A stretch of 64,000 bases of DNA from Gibbula magus. Taxonomy: Eukaryota; Mollusca; Gastropoda; Trochida; Trochidae. Shown here piece by piece: positions 46,319 to 60,900 of the stretch. Below the pieces are notes generated by a model. The model was not told where the DNA came from. It did no database searches and saw only the letters and a program-made list of their open reading frames with translations. The number at the start of each line of letters is the position of its first letter. The first letter of the stretch is position 1. The stretch covers positions 4,111,756 to 4,175,755 of the forward strand of contig OW388292.1 of the NCBI GenBank assembly GCA_936450465.1. Direction: 5' to 3'. The position numbers and the translations under genes are program-made.

Positions 46319-48354
46319 GTCTCAAATCAAGATGTAATCTCCATACTTGGTATACATTAATAATAAATAAATAATTATTTCTAAAATTTATTCGGAAAAA
46401 CTCACCGGCGTTGGTGTACCTATATTTCCTATGTAAGTTCCTCTCAACGTGAAAGATTTAAGCAAGATACATATATGTGTATGCTATAAAAAATGATGGC
46501 TACCGTTTATAAGATTCAATACAATTGGTGTTTCTGGTCATGTTTTGTTTTCTACCAGACAGTTTGTCAAATCTAAGTCTGTTATCGTGCATTTTGTTTT
46601 ATTTATTTTATACATCCATCATCATAGTGTTAACATGTATAATGGATATCCAAACATTTCTTAATTGAATTGAGACTCAATATTAACTTATTAAGCTACA
46701 CGTATTACAATTGTTCATAGACATTTGGTGTAAACAAATGCAAACATTTAGAGAGTTTATCTTTATCCATTAAAACAAAGTGAATGTGCATAAGGCGCGA
46801 TTTCTTTTAATAAAAAAATACAATATTTTGTATTATACAAATGTACTTATGTGAAGGGAGTGAACGCGCCAATACTCCGAAACATCTTGGTGACTTTTTT
46901 AACAATACAGAAGCCATTACCACCGCCTCTCACCAACGTATTCGGAGAGAGAGAAAGTTATTTATTTATTAAAGTGTCATGTGAAGTGAGTGTGCTAACA
47001 TATAATGACGAAATCTGACATGAAATGCGATTTTGGTTGTTGTTTGCATTTTTTACGGTACATCCGATGTAGAGCACTGAGCATCAACATCACAGGACAC
47101 GCACGTGGAGCGTTTTTGGTTTGGGATAATATTTCCTCATGTATTTGGTAAACCCACCATCACTCTAGTTTCGTTTGGATTTGAGTGCGCAGTTCCGTCT
47201 TACGGTCGTCTGTCTGTATGTCTCCATTAGGTCCGATCGAAATCTCTACGTTTCTCTAGAGAGAGGGGGGGGGCTGCATCTTTAAGCCTTGTATATGTAA
47301 TTTATATATTTTCCCACTTTAAATGTCTCGCTGTCACAGGTACTATCAGCTACCAGACAACAGCCGACCTGCAATTGTTTTGCGAACATTAAACCACTTG
47401 CTGAAAACAAACATCGTCAACATATTACCCACAGTCACATGTTTCAACTCCATTTTGTAAGTTCCATGTTTCATAACATATGTGTAACCAGGAATGTCCC
47501 CTAGAGTTTCGTTTCGACCACAAAGCAGCCCAGTAGCACCTTCTCTTCAGACATTGTTTTATGTTTTGAACATATTTTCATTGTAAGTGTAATCGATACA
47601 TAAACGACAGTGCAAAGAGTTTAGATAAAGCGTTCAGGAACGCTGGTTATCGTAATTTTGACTTGATGGTTTACAAAACCTTTACACCTTAGACTGACGA
47701 AAGATTACCCTGCAAGTTATTGTATACAAAAATAAACAAATTATATACAGATATCGTTTGTGAGTGCAATATAGAAGACAAAACTAAACAAAGCATGTAC
47801 TGAAATCATCTGTGAGTGCAACAAATATAAAAATAAAAGAATATAAAAATATCAAAGAACTGTTTCTGATCCGTTAATACAGCCTGCTGAAAACAATATT
47901 TCGGAAACCTGAAGCATAAACACTTTAATTTAAAGAGACATCGAGTATGTCGATAGACATGTTAGCAAATGACCAAACATTGACAACGGATAACGTGTGT
48001 TGCTGTGTAGTACGTTTTATGAAATTAAGGGGATTCTTTTTTAATGACATCATATTCTATTCACGCGAGTTATTTGAACTTACTTGTCTTTGACACCAAA
48101 TTTCATTTGATTGTAGTGATGTGAAAAGTATTTATTACACCTAATGTTTAAGATAAAATATTTCTCTTGCGATGGCTCTTTAAAATAATTTACGTATGTG
48201 TGTAATGTGAAGTTGCTGTGCAATATCAGAGTTTATCAAATATGTTGATATGTTGATGAGTGATATAATATCTGTTCAACTGTTGCCATTGCAGATATGT
48301 TGATTCGCCTTTTGCTTTTTGTAAGGCGACTTGACATTTATTAGGCAACATTGA
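46319..48354. other. About 2 kb of AT-rich intergenic DNA
   Basis: Nothing identified. Confidence 0.45.
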
Positions 48355-48465
48355 ATGAAACTATTGTGTTATGCATCGTATGACAAGATGGCCATATGGA
48401 TTGAAGGGAACTATTGTGTTATGCACCGCTTGAACAGATGGCCATATGAATTGAAGGGAAATAAA
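48355..48465. repeat. Two outlying units of the 50-bp satellite
   Basis: Two adjacent units with GTTATGCATCGTATGACAAG and GTTATGCACCGCTTGAACAG stand about 290 bp left of the main array. Confidence 0.9.
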
Positions 48466-48749
48466 ATAATATTCGTACCTGATGTTTTGAAAAGGTTTCA
48501 TTGCTACAAATATACAAATTTGCAAAAATTAGAGCTGTCGTATTTGCGCGTATGAAGACACCAAATATTAGCCCCGCCTACAACGTGTTCATCAGCCAAT
48601 GAAACTGCACAACGCAACTAGCCATGAACCTGACGTCATGGGGGCGTGGCTAAATGTGATGTGACGTCACGAAATTAAGTTCATGCAGGTATGAACTGAA
48701 TCTCTGTGAGAGTGTTCAGCGAATCAGATTCACGCAAAGCAATTGCTAT
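48466..48749. promoter_or_regulatory. Unique 284-bp module inside the 50-bp satellite, with CCAAT and two CRE-type sites
   Basis: Between the outlying units and the main array lie GCCAAT (near 48595), CTGACGTCATG (near 48631), GGGGGCGTGGC (near 48640) and GTGACGTCAC (near 48661). This clustering resembles a promoter. No transcript or ORF is evident, so function is an open question. Confidence 0.3.
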
Positions 48750-51700
48750 TTATTTATTGTGTTATGCACCGCATGAACAGATGGCCATATGGATTGAAGG
48801 GAACTATTGTGTTATGCACCGCATGAAAAGATGGCCATATTGATTGAAGGGAACTATTGTGTTATGCACCGTATGACAAGATGGCCATATTGATTGAAGG
48901 GAACTAGTGTGTTATGCACCGTATGACAAGATGGCCATATTGATTGAAGGGAACTATTGTGTTATGCACCGCATGAACAGATGGCCATATTGATTGAAGG
49001 GAACTATTGTGTTATGCACCGCATGAACAGATGGCCATATGGATTGAAGGGAACTATTGTGTTATGCACCGTATGACAAGATGGCCATATGGATTGAAGG
49101 GAACTTTTGTGTTATGCACCGTATGACAAGATGACCATATGGATTGAAGGGAACTATTGTGTTATGCACCGTATGACAAGATGGCCATATGAATTGAAGG
49201 GAACTATTGTGTTATGCACCGTATGACAAGATGGCCATATGGATTGAAGGGAACTTTTGTGTTATGCACCGTATGACAAGATGACCATATGGATTGAAGG
49301 GAACTATTGTGTTATGCACCGTATGACAAGATGGCCATATTGATTGAAGGGAACTATTGTGTTATGCACCGTATGACAAGATCACCATATGGATTGAAGG
49401 GAACTATTGTGTTATGCACCGTATGACAAGATGACCATATGGATTGAAGGGAACTATTGTGTTATGCACCGTATGACAAGATGGCCATATTGATTGAAGG
49501 GAACTAGTGTGTTATGCACCGCATGAACAGATGGCCATATTGATTGAAGGGAACTATTGTGTTATGCACCGTATGACAAGATGGCCATATTGATTGAAGG
49601 GAACTAGTGTGTTATGCACCGCATGAACAGATGGCCATATGGATTGAAGGGAACTATTGTGTTATGCACCGCATGAACAGATGACCATATGGATTGAAGG
49701 GAACTATTGTGTTATGCACCGCATGAACAGATGGCCATATGGATTGAAGGGAACTATTGTGTTATGCACCGTATGACAAGATGGCCATATGGATTGAAGG
49801 GAACTATTGTGTTATGCACCGCATGAACAGATGGCCATATTGATTGAAGGGAACTATTGTGTTATGCATCGTATGAAAAGATGGCCATATGAATTGAAGG
49901 GAACTATTGTGTTATGCACCGTATGAACAGATGGCCATATGAATTGAAGGGAACTATTGTGTTATGCACCGCATGAACAGATGGCCATATATATTGAAGG
50001 GAACTATTGTGTTATGCATCGTATGAAAAGATGGCCATATGAATTGAAGGGAACTATTGTGTTATGCACCGCATGAACAGATGGCCATATTGATTGAAGG
50101 GAACTATTGTGTTATGCACCGTATGACAAGATGGCCATATTGATTGAAGGGAACTAATGTGTTATGCACCGCATGAACAGATGGCCATATTGATTGAAGG
50201 GAACTATTGTGTTATGCACCGCATGAACAGATGGCCATATTGATTGAAGGGAACTATTGTGTTATGCACCGCATGAACAGATGGCCATATTGATTGAAGG
50301 GAACTATTGTGTTATGCACCGTATGACAAGATGGCCATATGGATTGAAGGGAACTATTGTGTTATGCATCGTATGACAAGATGGCCATATTGATTGAAGG
50401 GAACTATTGTGTTATGCATCGTATGAAAAGATGGCCATATGAATTGAAGGGAACTATTGTGTTATGCACCGCATGAACAGATGGCCATATTGATTGAAGG
50501 GAACTATTGTGTTATGCATCTTATGACAAGATGGCCATATTGATTGAAGGGAACTATTGTGTTATGCACCGCATGAACAGATGGCCATATTGATTGAAGG
50601 GAACTATTGTGTTATGCACCGCATGAACAGATGGCCATATTGATTGAAGGGAACTATTGTGTTATGCACCGCATGAACAGATGGCCATATTGATTGAAGG
50701 GAACTATTGTGTTATGCATCGTATGACAAGATGGCCATATTGATTGAAGGGAACTTTTGTGTTATGCACCGCATGAACAGATGGCCATATTGATTGAAGG
50801 GAACTATTGTGTTATGCACCGCATGAACAGATGGCCATATTGATTGAAGGGAACTATTGTGTTATGCACCGCATGAACAGATGGCCATATTGATTGAAGG
50901 GAACTATTGTGTTATGCACCGCATGAACAGATGGCCATATTGATTGAAGGGAACTATTGTGTTATGCATCGTATGAAAAGATGGCCATATTGATTGAAGG
51001 GAACTATTATGTTATGCACCGCATGAACAGATGGCCATATTGATTGAAGGGAACTATTGTGTTATGCATCGTATGACAAGATGGCCATATGGATTGAAGG
51101 GAACTAGTGTGTTATGCACCGTATGACAAGATGGCCATATGGATTGAAGGGAACTATTGTGTTATGCACCGTATGACAAGATGGCCATATGGATTGAAGG
51201 GAACTATTGTGTTATGCACCGCATGAACAGATGGCCATATGGATTGAAGGGAACTATTGTGTTATGCACCGTATGACAAGATGGCCATATGAATTGAAGG
51301 GAACTATTGTGTTATGCACCGTATGACAAGATGGCCATATTGATTGAAGGGAACTATTGTGTTATGCACCGTATGACAAGATGGCCATATTGATTGAAGG
51401 GAACTAGTGTGTTATGCACCGTATGACAAGATGGCCATATTGATTGAAGGGAACTATTGTGTTATGCACCGTATGACATGATGGCCATATTGATTGAAGG
51501 GAACTATTGTGTTATGCACCGTATGACAAGATGGCCATATTGATTGAAGGGAACTAGTGTGTTATGCACCGTATGACAAGATGGCCATATTGATTGAAGG
51601 GAACTAGTGTGTTATGCACCGCATGAACAGATGGCCATATTGATTGAAGGGAACTAATGTGTTATGCACCGCATGAACAGATGGCCATATGGATTGAAGG

Positions 51701-54700
51701 GAACTATTGTGTTATGCACCGCATGAACAGATGGCCATATGGATTGAAGGGAACTATTGTGTTATGCACCGTATGACAAGATGGCCATATTGATTGAAGG
51801 GAACTATTGTGTTATGCACCGTATGACAAGATGGCCATATTGATTGAAGGGAACTAGTGTGTTATGCACCGTATGACAAGATGGCCATATTGATTGAAGG
51901 GAACTATTGTGTTATGCACCGTATGAACAGATGGCCATATTGATTGAAGGGAACTAATGTGTTATGCACCGCATGAACAGATGGCCATATTGATTGAAGG
52001 GAACTATTGTGTTATGCACCGCATGAACAGATGGCCATATTGATTGAAGGGAACTATTGTGTTATGCACCGCATGAACAGATGGCCATATTGATTGAAGG
52101 GAACTATTGTGTTATGCACCGTATGAACAGATGGCCATATTGATTGAAGGGAACTATTGTGTTATGCATCGTATGACAAGATGGCCATATTGATTGAAGG
52201 GAACTATTGTGTTATGCACCGCATGAACAGATGGCCATATTGATTGAAGGGAACTATTGTGTTATGCACCGCATGAACAGATGGCCATATTGATTGAAGG
52301 GAACTATTGTGTTATGCACCGCATGAACAGATGGCCATATTGATTGAAGGGAACTATTGTGTTATGCACCGTATGAACAGATGGCCATATTGATTGAAGG
52401 GAACTAGTGTGTTATGCACCGTATGACAAGATGGCCATATTGATTGAAGGGAACTATTGTGTTATGCACCGTATGAACAGATGGCCATATTGATTGAAGG
52501 GAACTATTGTGTTATGCACCGCATGAACAGATGGCCATATTGATTGAAGGGAACTATTGTGTTATGCATCGTATGACAAGATGGCCATATTGATTGAAGG
52601 GAACTATTGTGTTATGCACCGCATGAACAGATGGCCATATTGATTGAAGGGAACTATTGTGTTATGCATCGTATGACAAGATGGCCATATTGATTGAAGG
52701 GAACTATTGTGTTATGCACCGTATGAACAGATGGCTATATTGATTGAAGGGAACTAATGTGTTATGCACCGCATGAACAGATGGCCATATTGATTGAAGG
52801 GAACTATTGTGTTATGCATCGTATGACAAGATGGCCATATTGATTGAAGGGAACTATTGTGTTATGCACCGCATGAACAGATGGCCATATTGATTGAAGG
52901 GAACTATTGTGTTATGCACCGCATGAACAGATGGCCATATTGATTGAAGGGAACTATTGTGTTATGCACCGCATGAACAGATGGCCATATTGATTGAAGG
53001 GAACTATTGTGTTATGCACCGTATGACAAGATGGCCATATGGATTGAAGGGAACTATTGTGTTATGCACCGCATGAACAGATGGCCATATGGATTGAAGG
53101 GAACTATTGTGTTATGCACCGCATGAACAGATTGCCATATGGATTGAAGGGAACTATTGTGTTATGCACCGCATGAACAGATGGCCATATTGATTGAAGG
53201 GAACTATTGTGTTATGCACCGCATGAACAGATGGCCATATTGATTGAAGGGAACTATTGTGTTATGCACCGCATGAACAGATTGCCATATGGATTGAAGG
53301 GAACTATTGTGTTATGCACCGCATGAACAGATGGCCATATTGATTGAAGGGAACTATTGTGTTATGCACCGCATGAACAGATGGCCATATTGATTGAAGG
53401 GAACTATTGTGTTATGCACCGCATGAACAGATGGCCATATTGATTGAAGGGAACTATTGTGTTATGCACCGTATGACAAGATGGCCATATTGATTGAAGG
53501 GAACTATTGTGTTATGCACCGCATGAACAGATGGCCATATTGATTGAAGGGAACTATTGTGTTATGCACCGCATGAACAGATGGCCATATTGATTGAAGG
53601 GAACTATTGTGTTATGCACCGCATGAACAGATGGCCATATTGATTGAAGGGAACTATTGTGTTATGCACCGTATGACAAGATGGCCATATTGATTGAAGG
53701 GAACTAGTGTGTTATGCACCGTATGACAAGATGGCCATATTGATTGAAGGGAACTATTGTGTTATGCACCGTATGACATGATGGCCATATTGATTGAAGG
53801 GAACTATTGTGTTATGCACCGTATGACAAGATGGCCATATTGATTGAAGGGAACTAGTGTGTTATGCACCGTATGACAAGATGGCCATATTGATTGAAGG
53901 GAACTATTGTGTTATGCACAGTATGAACAGATGGCCATATTGATTGAAGGGAACTAATGTGTTATGCACCGCATGAACAGATGGCCATATTGATTGAAGG
54001 GAACTATTGTGTTATGCACCGCATGAACAGATGGCCATATTGATTGAAGGGAACTATTGTGTTATGCACCGCATGAACAGATGGCCATATTGATTGAAGG
54101 GAACTATTGTGTTATGCACCGTATGAACAGATGGCCATATGGATTGAAGGGAACTATTGTGTTATGCATCGCATGAACAGATGGCCATATTGATTGAAGG
54201 GAACTATTGTGTTATGCATCGTATGACAAGATGGCCATATTGATTGAAGGGAACTATTGTGTTATGCACCGCATGAACAGATGGCCATATTGATTGAAGG
54301 GAACTATTGTGTTATGCACCGTATGACAAGATGGCCATATGGATTGAAGGGAACTATTGTGTTATGCATCGCATGACAAGATGGCCATATGAATTGAAGG
54401 GAACTATTGTGTTATGCATCGTATGACAAGATGGCCATATTGATTGAAGGGAACTATTGTGTTATGCACCGCATGAACAGATGGCCATATTGATTGAAGG
54501 GAACTATTGTGTTATGCACCGCATGAACAGATGGCCATATGAATTGAAGGGAACTATTGTGTTATGCACCGCATGAACAGATGGCCATATTGATTGAAGG
54601 GAACTATTGTGTTATGCATCGTATGACAAGATGGCCATATTGATTGAAGGGAACTATTGTGTTATGCACCGCATGAACAGATGGCCATATTGATTGAAGG

Positions 54701-55400
54701 GAACTATTGTGTTATGCACCGTATGAACAGATGGCTATATTGATTGAAGGGAACTAATGTGTTATGCACCGCATGAACAGATGGCCATATTGATTGAAGG
54801 GAACTATTGTGTTATGCATCGTATGACAAGATGGCCATATTGATTGAAGGGAACTATTGTGTTATGCACCGCATGAACAGATGGCCATATTGATTGAAGG
54901 GAACTATTGTGTTATGCACCGTATGACAAGATGGCCATATTGATTGAAGGGAACTATTGTGTTATGCACCGCATGAACAGATGGCCATATTGATTGAAGG
55001 GAACTATTGTGTTATGCACCGCATGAACAGATGGCCATATTGATTGAAGGGAACTATTGTGTTATGCACCGCATGAACAGATGGCCATATTGATTGAAGG
55101 GAACTATTGTGTTATGCACCGCATGAACAGATGGCCATATGGATTGAAGGGAACTATTGTGTTATGCACCGTATGACAAGATGACCATATTGATTGAAGG
55201 GAACTATTGTGTTATGCACCGCATGAACAGATGGCCATATTGATTGAAGGGAACTATTGTGTTATGCACCGCATGAACAGATGGCCATATGGATTGAAGG
55301 GAATTATTGTGTTATGCACCGTATGAAAAGATGGCTATATTGATTGAAGAAAACTATTGTGCTATGCACCGTATGATAAGCTGGCCATATGTACCTCAAG
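48750..55400. repeat. 50-bp satellite, about 132 units, strictly in phase
   Basis: The unit is GTTATGCACCGTATGACAAG, then ATGGCCATATTGATTGAAGG, then GAACTATTGT. From the GTTATGCACC at 48761 to the one at 55311 the spacing is exactly 131 x 50, and I saw no indel in any copy. Variation is confined to a few positions: CACC/CATC, GTATGACAAG/GCATGAACAG, TGATTG/GGATTG/GAATTG and GAACTATTGT/GAACTAGTGT/GAACTAATGT. The rare marks GAACTAATGT (51951/53951, 52751/54751) and ATGGCTATAT (52731/54731) repeat exactly 2,000 bp apart. The last units (55311-55400) decay. Confidence 0.97.
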
Positions 55401-55471
55401 GCAATACGTCATTGATAGAATAAATGCACAATTGTCGACAACAACTTCACACCTCAGTTTATCAACAGGCT

Positions 55472-57928
55472 TGATCGATACCGTAATGTTTGCAATAGAT
55501 CGATGCCGTAATGTTTGCAATAGATCGATGCCGTAATGTTTGCAATAGATCGATACCGTAATGTTTGCAATAGATCGATGCCGTAATGTTTGCAATAGAT
55601 CGATGCCGTAATGTTTGCAATAGATCGATACCGTAATGTTTGCAATAGATCGATACCGTAATGTTTGCAATAGATCGATACCGTAATGTTTGCAATAGAT
55701 CGATACCGTAATGTTTGCAATAGATCGACACCGTAATGTTTGCAATAGATCGATACCGTAATGTTTGCAATAGATCGATACCGTAATGTTTGCAATAGAT
55801 CGATACCGTAATGTTTGCAATAGATCGATACCGTAATGTTTGCAATAGATCGATACCGTAATGTTTGCAATAGTTCGATGCCGTAATGTTTGCAATAGAT
55901 CGATACCGTAATGTTTGCAATAGATCGATACCGTAATGTTTGCAATAGATCGATACGTAATGTTTGCAATAGATCGATACCGTAATGTTTGCAATAGATC
56001 GATACGTAGTGTTTGCAATAGTTCGATGCCGTAATGTTTGCAATTGATCGATACCGTAATGTTTGCAATAGATCGATACCGTAATGTTTGCAATAGATCG
56101 ATGCCGTAATGTTTGCAATAGATCGATACCGTAATGTTTGCAATAGATCGATACCGTAATGTTTGCAATTGATCGATACCGTAATGTTTGCAATAGATCG
56201 ATACCGTAATGTTTGCAATAGATCGATACCGTAATGTTTGCAATAGATCGATGCCGTAATGTTTGCAATAGATCGATACCGTAATGTTTGCAATAGATCG
56301 ATACCGTAATGTTTGCAATAGATCGATACCGTAATGTTTGCAATAGATCGATGCCGTAATGTTTGCAATAGTTCGATGCCGTAATGTTTGCAATAGATCG
56401 ATACCGTAATGTTTGCAATAGATCGATACCGTAATGTTTGCAATAGATCGATACGTAATGTTTGCAATAGATCGATACCGTAATGTTTGCAATAGATCGA
56501 TACGTAATGTTTGCAATAGTTCGATGCCGTAATGTTTGCAATAGATCGATACCGTAATGTTTGCAATAGATCGATACCGTAATGTTTGCAATAGATCGAT
56601 ACCGTAATGTTTGCAATAGATCGATACCGTAATGTTTGCAATAGATCGATACCGTAATGTTTGCAATAGATCGATGCCGTAATGTTTGCAATAGTTCGAT
56701 GCCGTAATGTTTGCAATAGATCGATACCGTAATGTTTGCAATAGATCGATACGTAATGTTTGCAATAGATCGATACCGTAATGTTTGCAATAGATCGATA
56801 CGTAATGTTTGCAATAGATCGATACCGTAATGTTTGCAATAGATCGATACCGTAATGTTTGCAATAGATCGATACGTAATGTTTGCAATAGATCGATACG
56901 TAATGTTTGCAATAGATCGATACGTAATGTTTGCAATAGATCGATACCGTAATGTTTGCAATAGATCGATACGTAATGTTTGCAATAGATCGATACCGTA
57001 ATGTTTGCAATAGATCGATACGTAATGTTTGCAATAGATCGATACCGTAATGTTTGCAATAGATCGATACGTAATGTTTGCAATAGATCGATACCGTAAT
57101 GTTTGCAATAGATCGATACCGTAATGTTTGCAATAGATCGATACGTAATGTTTGCAATAGATCGATACGTAATGTTTGCAATAGATCGATACGTAATGTT
57201 TGCAATAGATCGATACCGTAATGTTTGCAATAGATCGATACGTAATGTTTGCAATAGATCGATACCGTAATGTTTGCAATAGATCGATACGTAATGTTTG
57301 CAATAGATCGATACGTAATGTTTGCAATAGATCGATACGTAATGTTTGCAATAGATCGATACGTAATGTTTGCAATAGATCGATACGTAATGTTTGCAAT
57401 AGATCGATACCGTAATGTTTGCAATAGATCGATACGTAATGTTTGCAATAGATCGATACCGTAATGTTTGCAATAGATCGATACGTAATGTTTGCAATAG
57501 ATCGATACGTAATGTTTGCAATAGATCGATACGTAATGTTTGCAATAGATCGATACGTAATGTTTGCAATAGATCGATACGTAATGTTTGCAATAGATCG
57601 ATACCGTAATGTTTGCAATAGATCGATACGTAATGTTTGCAATAGATCGATACCGTAATGTTTGCAATAGATCGATACGTAATGTTTGCAATAGATCGAT
57701 ACGTAATGTTTGCAATAGATCGATACGTAATGTTTGCAATAGATCGATACGTAATGTTTGCAATAGATCGATACGTAATGTTTGCAATAGATCGATACCG
57801 TAATGTTTGCAATAGATCGATACGTAATGTTTGCAATAGATCGATACCGTAATGTTTGCAATAGATCGATACGTAATGTTTGCAATAGATCGATACGTAA
57901 TGTTTGCAATAGATCGATACCGTAATGA
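55472..57928. repeat. Mixed 24/25-bp satellite, about 100 units
   Basis: The units are GTAATGTTTGCAATAGATCG followed by ATACC (25 bp) or ATAC (24 bp), with ATGCC and TTCGATGCC variants more common on the left. Each unit has the palindrome ATCGAT. Because 24-mers keep frame and 25-mers shift it, minus-strand frames of 777-892 codons pass through the array. They encode only the three translations of the repeat and are not genes. From about 57030 rightward a 194-bp block (6 x 24 + 2 x 25) repeats: identical 195-base frames begin at 57221, 57415 and 57609. Confidence 0.96.
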
Positions 57929-60900
57929 TACACTAAACGGGGAGTAGAGGATAGCTGTCTTTCCTTAACAAATGTCATGTTTATATCGCCTATATAGAAT
58001 AATGCATAGATGCCTGAAATTACAATAAATATATATTGGTATAAAATCATAGTGAATTGTAAACAAATAAAATAATAATGCAATGATTGATGAGCAATGA
58101 TGTTAGAATGTGAAATATAGATATCTACTTGTGATCTCATGATTTGTTGTGTGATTAGATGAGATAAAAATGATATTCGGCAAAAACAATTAAATAGTCT
58201 CTATATATTATATACATAACTCTTCTGCCTCACGAGATGAATTAACACGGTATTTGTCAAAACAAGAGATACATTCTATTGATCATATGGCGTTATACTT
58301 GTAACTACGCCACAACAGGGTCGTCTTCATGCACAGAGGCCGCTAGGAACAGTCCGTCACTACAGTAGCACTATAGCGTCATAGGTCGTTACGTCAAAAT
58401 ATTTATGACGTCAAATTCTTGAACTTAACCTTTGAGCAGTGATGAGTAATGATATATTATATCAGTCACTGGTCACAGTGAAAATATCAGATATTTTCAC
58501 TGTAGCTTGATAGATAGTTTATTCACTGATACATCTTAGTATTTCAGTGTTCGTTATATAATAAATACACTTATTGTCATCAGCAAACATAAACATCCAG
58601 CGCTCATTGAGTAAATTTATACATGAAGCTTTTCAAATTAGAAACAATTTAATATATCTGTCAGCATCTAAGCATGTATGAATTATATCAAATGTATGGC
58701 CTGAGGTCAATTTGACTTCCGCAGTAAAGTATTTCTGTCTGTCAGTCTGTCTGATATTTTATAATTCAACCCTCTTGGTCGGGTCTGTTGGCAGGAGCTA
58801 TTCATGAAGTACTTTATGGAGTATAACTTGAGTTTGAGCTGTATTTATTTACAAGGCATAGGCTACTGCATTTTAATCACAACTATCGAGAATATATGTT
58901 TCGTTCCATGTTGGTCGTTTTGATGCTATATAACATTCATATTTAGCTATATTTAATTTACGACAATTTAATTTTAAGACAAATCTATCATCAAAGCATT
59001 CTTGAGAGAAATTTATTTGATGACTTCTAAGATAACACGAACGTCAATTCTCTACACACACATTTCCATTACAGTGCTGAAGAAGTATAAATTGACTTAA
59101 TTGTTATTAATTGACATTTTGAGATTAATTCGATTAAATAGAAAATGTTTCGTTTCCAAACAATTATCAAAAGTACAGTTATATTTACCAAAATGGTGGT
59201 GTTGTTTTTGTAAGTCATGGGCGACAGACCTCCACCATTGTGCAGACCGCTTCACAATAAACTGAAGGCGTATTTGAACCAATCAGTTCATATTTACATC
59301 ATTGGAAACGTTGTGACGTCAATGACGTTGACTTGCTACCACTTTCGATGACGACATTTTGTCCTGAAAGAGCCTTCTACACACGTGCTCTCTCACAAAG
59401 CGTGATGGTCACCACAACTCGCTACATCAACGGGAGTACCTTGGGTTCATTTCCTTGGTGCATAAAGTCACCTGTATGTGACTTGGTGCATAGAGAACCT
59501 TGGTTTGTTTGTTTTTGTTTCAAACTCGATAAACGATAGCTCTAAAGGTATAATAAGATAAGAACGTAATATTTAAAAATCTGCTCATTACTAAATTGTA
59601 CTTTAAAGTTTCGTTTTTTTTTGTCTTATCTTAGCCTGAAACTAGCCTCAAAATTGCTAAGAAACTCTGTTCGATAAAGCTTATGCAATATAGTTAAGTT
59701 AATATATAAGTTTGGGTTTTTTCATTGTGGCATTTCGTTGTTTGAAACATCTACGTAGACCCAGCGCGTGTCATGTGACGGCCCTCCCCTTGCAAGCATG
59801 TCAAACATTAAATACAAACGTTTTATAATTCTTTTCTAAAAACTCTCGAGTAGAACTAAGATATCAAGAGCATTTTTTCCTTGAATTAAATTCAAGATCC
59901 AAACTTACATGTGTTTTCTGTGTAAACACTAAAACAATTATAAGAGTAGCACACAGCGTGCCTTTGAGAACTAAACTGATTGGGCAAGCTGGAATATGTT
60001 TGCTATCAAACACGTGTATTGTGTCTGTACTTCCTGATTGAGATAGCACTCCACGAGTTAGACTAGTGATAGAGTATTTCTCTTCTGCTCCAGATCGACG
60101 TACAGTAGCTACTCTCTTTATCTAATATACAGTTTCAGTTGTTATGCATTATGGAAATTAGTTTACAAAATATTTGAAATTTCCATTCGTAAGAAAATTT
60201 TGACAAAAGGTGTTGTACAAATTGTTCATTTTGGATTAAATGTTTTTAAAAAAAGTAAACTTAATTTATCTTATCTTAATTTTATCTAAATCAGTTCGAT
60301 TAGAGCTTTCGATATATTTAACTTAACTTACGGTCTGAAGTAAAGATTAGATCTACAATTAGTGCATCATTTTTCTTTTCATTCAAGTATCCATATTTAG
60401 GCCTACCTTCATCGTTTGTCAGAAGATATGTTATTTGCATGTTTTGCAACTTTTAATATCTTTGAAACTCTTGTAAAATAGTTAAATATTAAGCGACCAT
60501 TTAAAAATGTATTTCTGGTTTTGTAATCCTCTTTATACTGAAGAGCGCGAGGGAGAGTGTGTTGGTGACGGGGTGAACACTTCCCTCAGTCGGCGTCTCT
60601 CGTCTCTCGTCTCTCGTCTCTCGTCCCTCGTCCCTCTGAATGGGTGGCTCGGCAAAGTGTTTTATGTATTTTTATGTATTTTAATTTATATTCTACGAGG
60701 TGAGACCAAAATAAACTATCTGTCTGTGTGTCTCTATTCAGCATAATTCGTCTTCATTGATACACCGGATGACAGAATAGCATACGTGTTAGGAATATAT
60801 ATAGCTTCTACCATCTAAACAATCCACATTACATATGCATAAGCTGCACTCGTCACGTGTTATCATTTATTCTCCGACTGTACCCTCATAGAGATATTAA

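Noticed and set aside
48750..55400. CRISPR-like array
   Set aside because: Units follow one another without unique spacers, and the setting is animal genomic DNA.
55362..58140. Overlapping minus-strand frames of 777-892 codons
   Set aside because: All are translations of the 24/25-bp satellite in shifting frames; the part before the array shows no domain.
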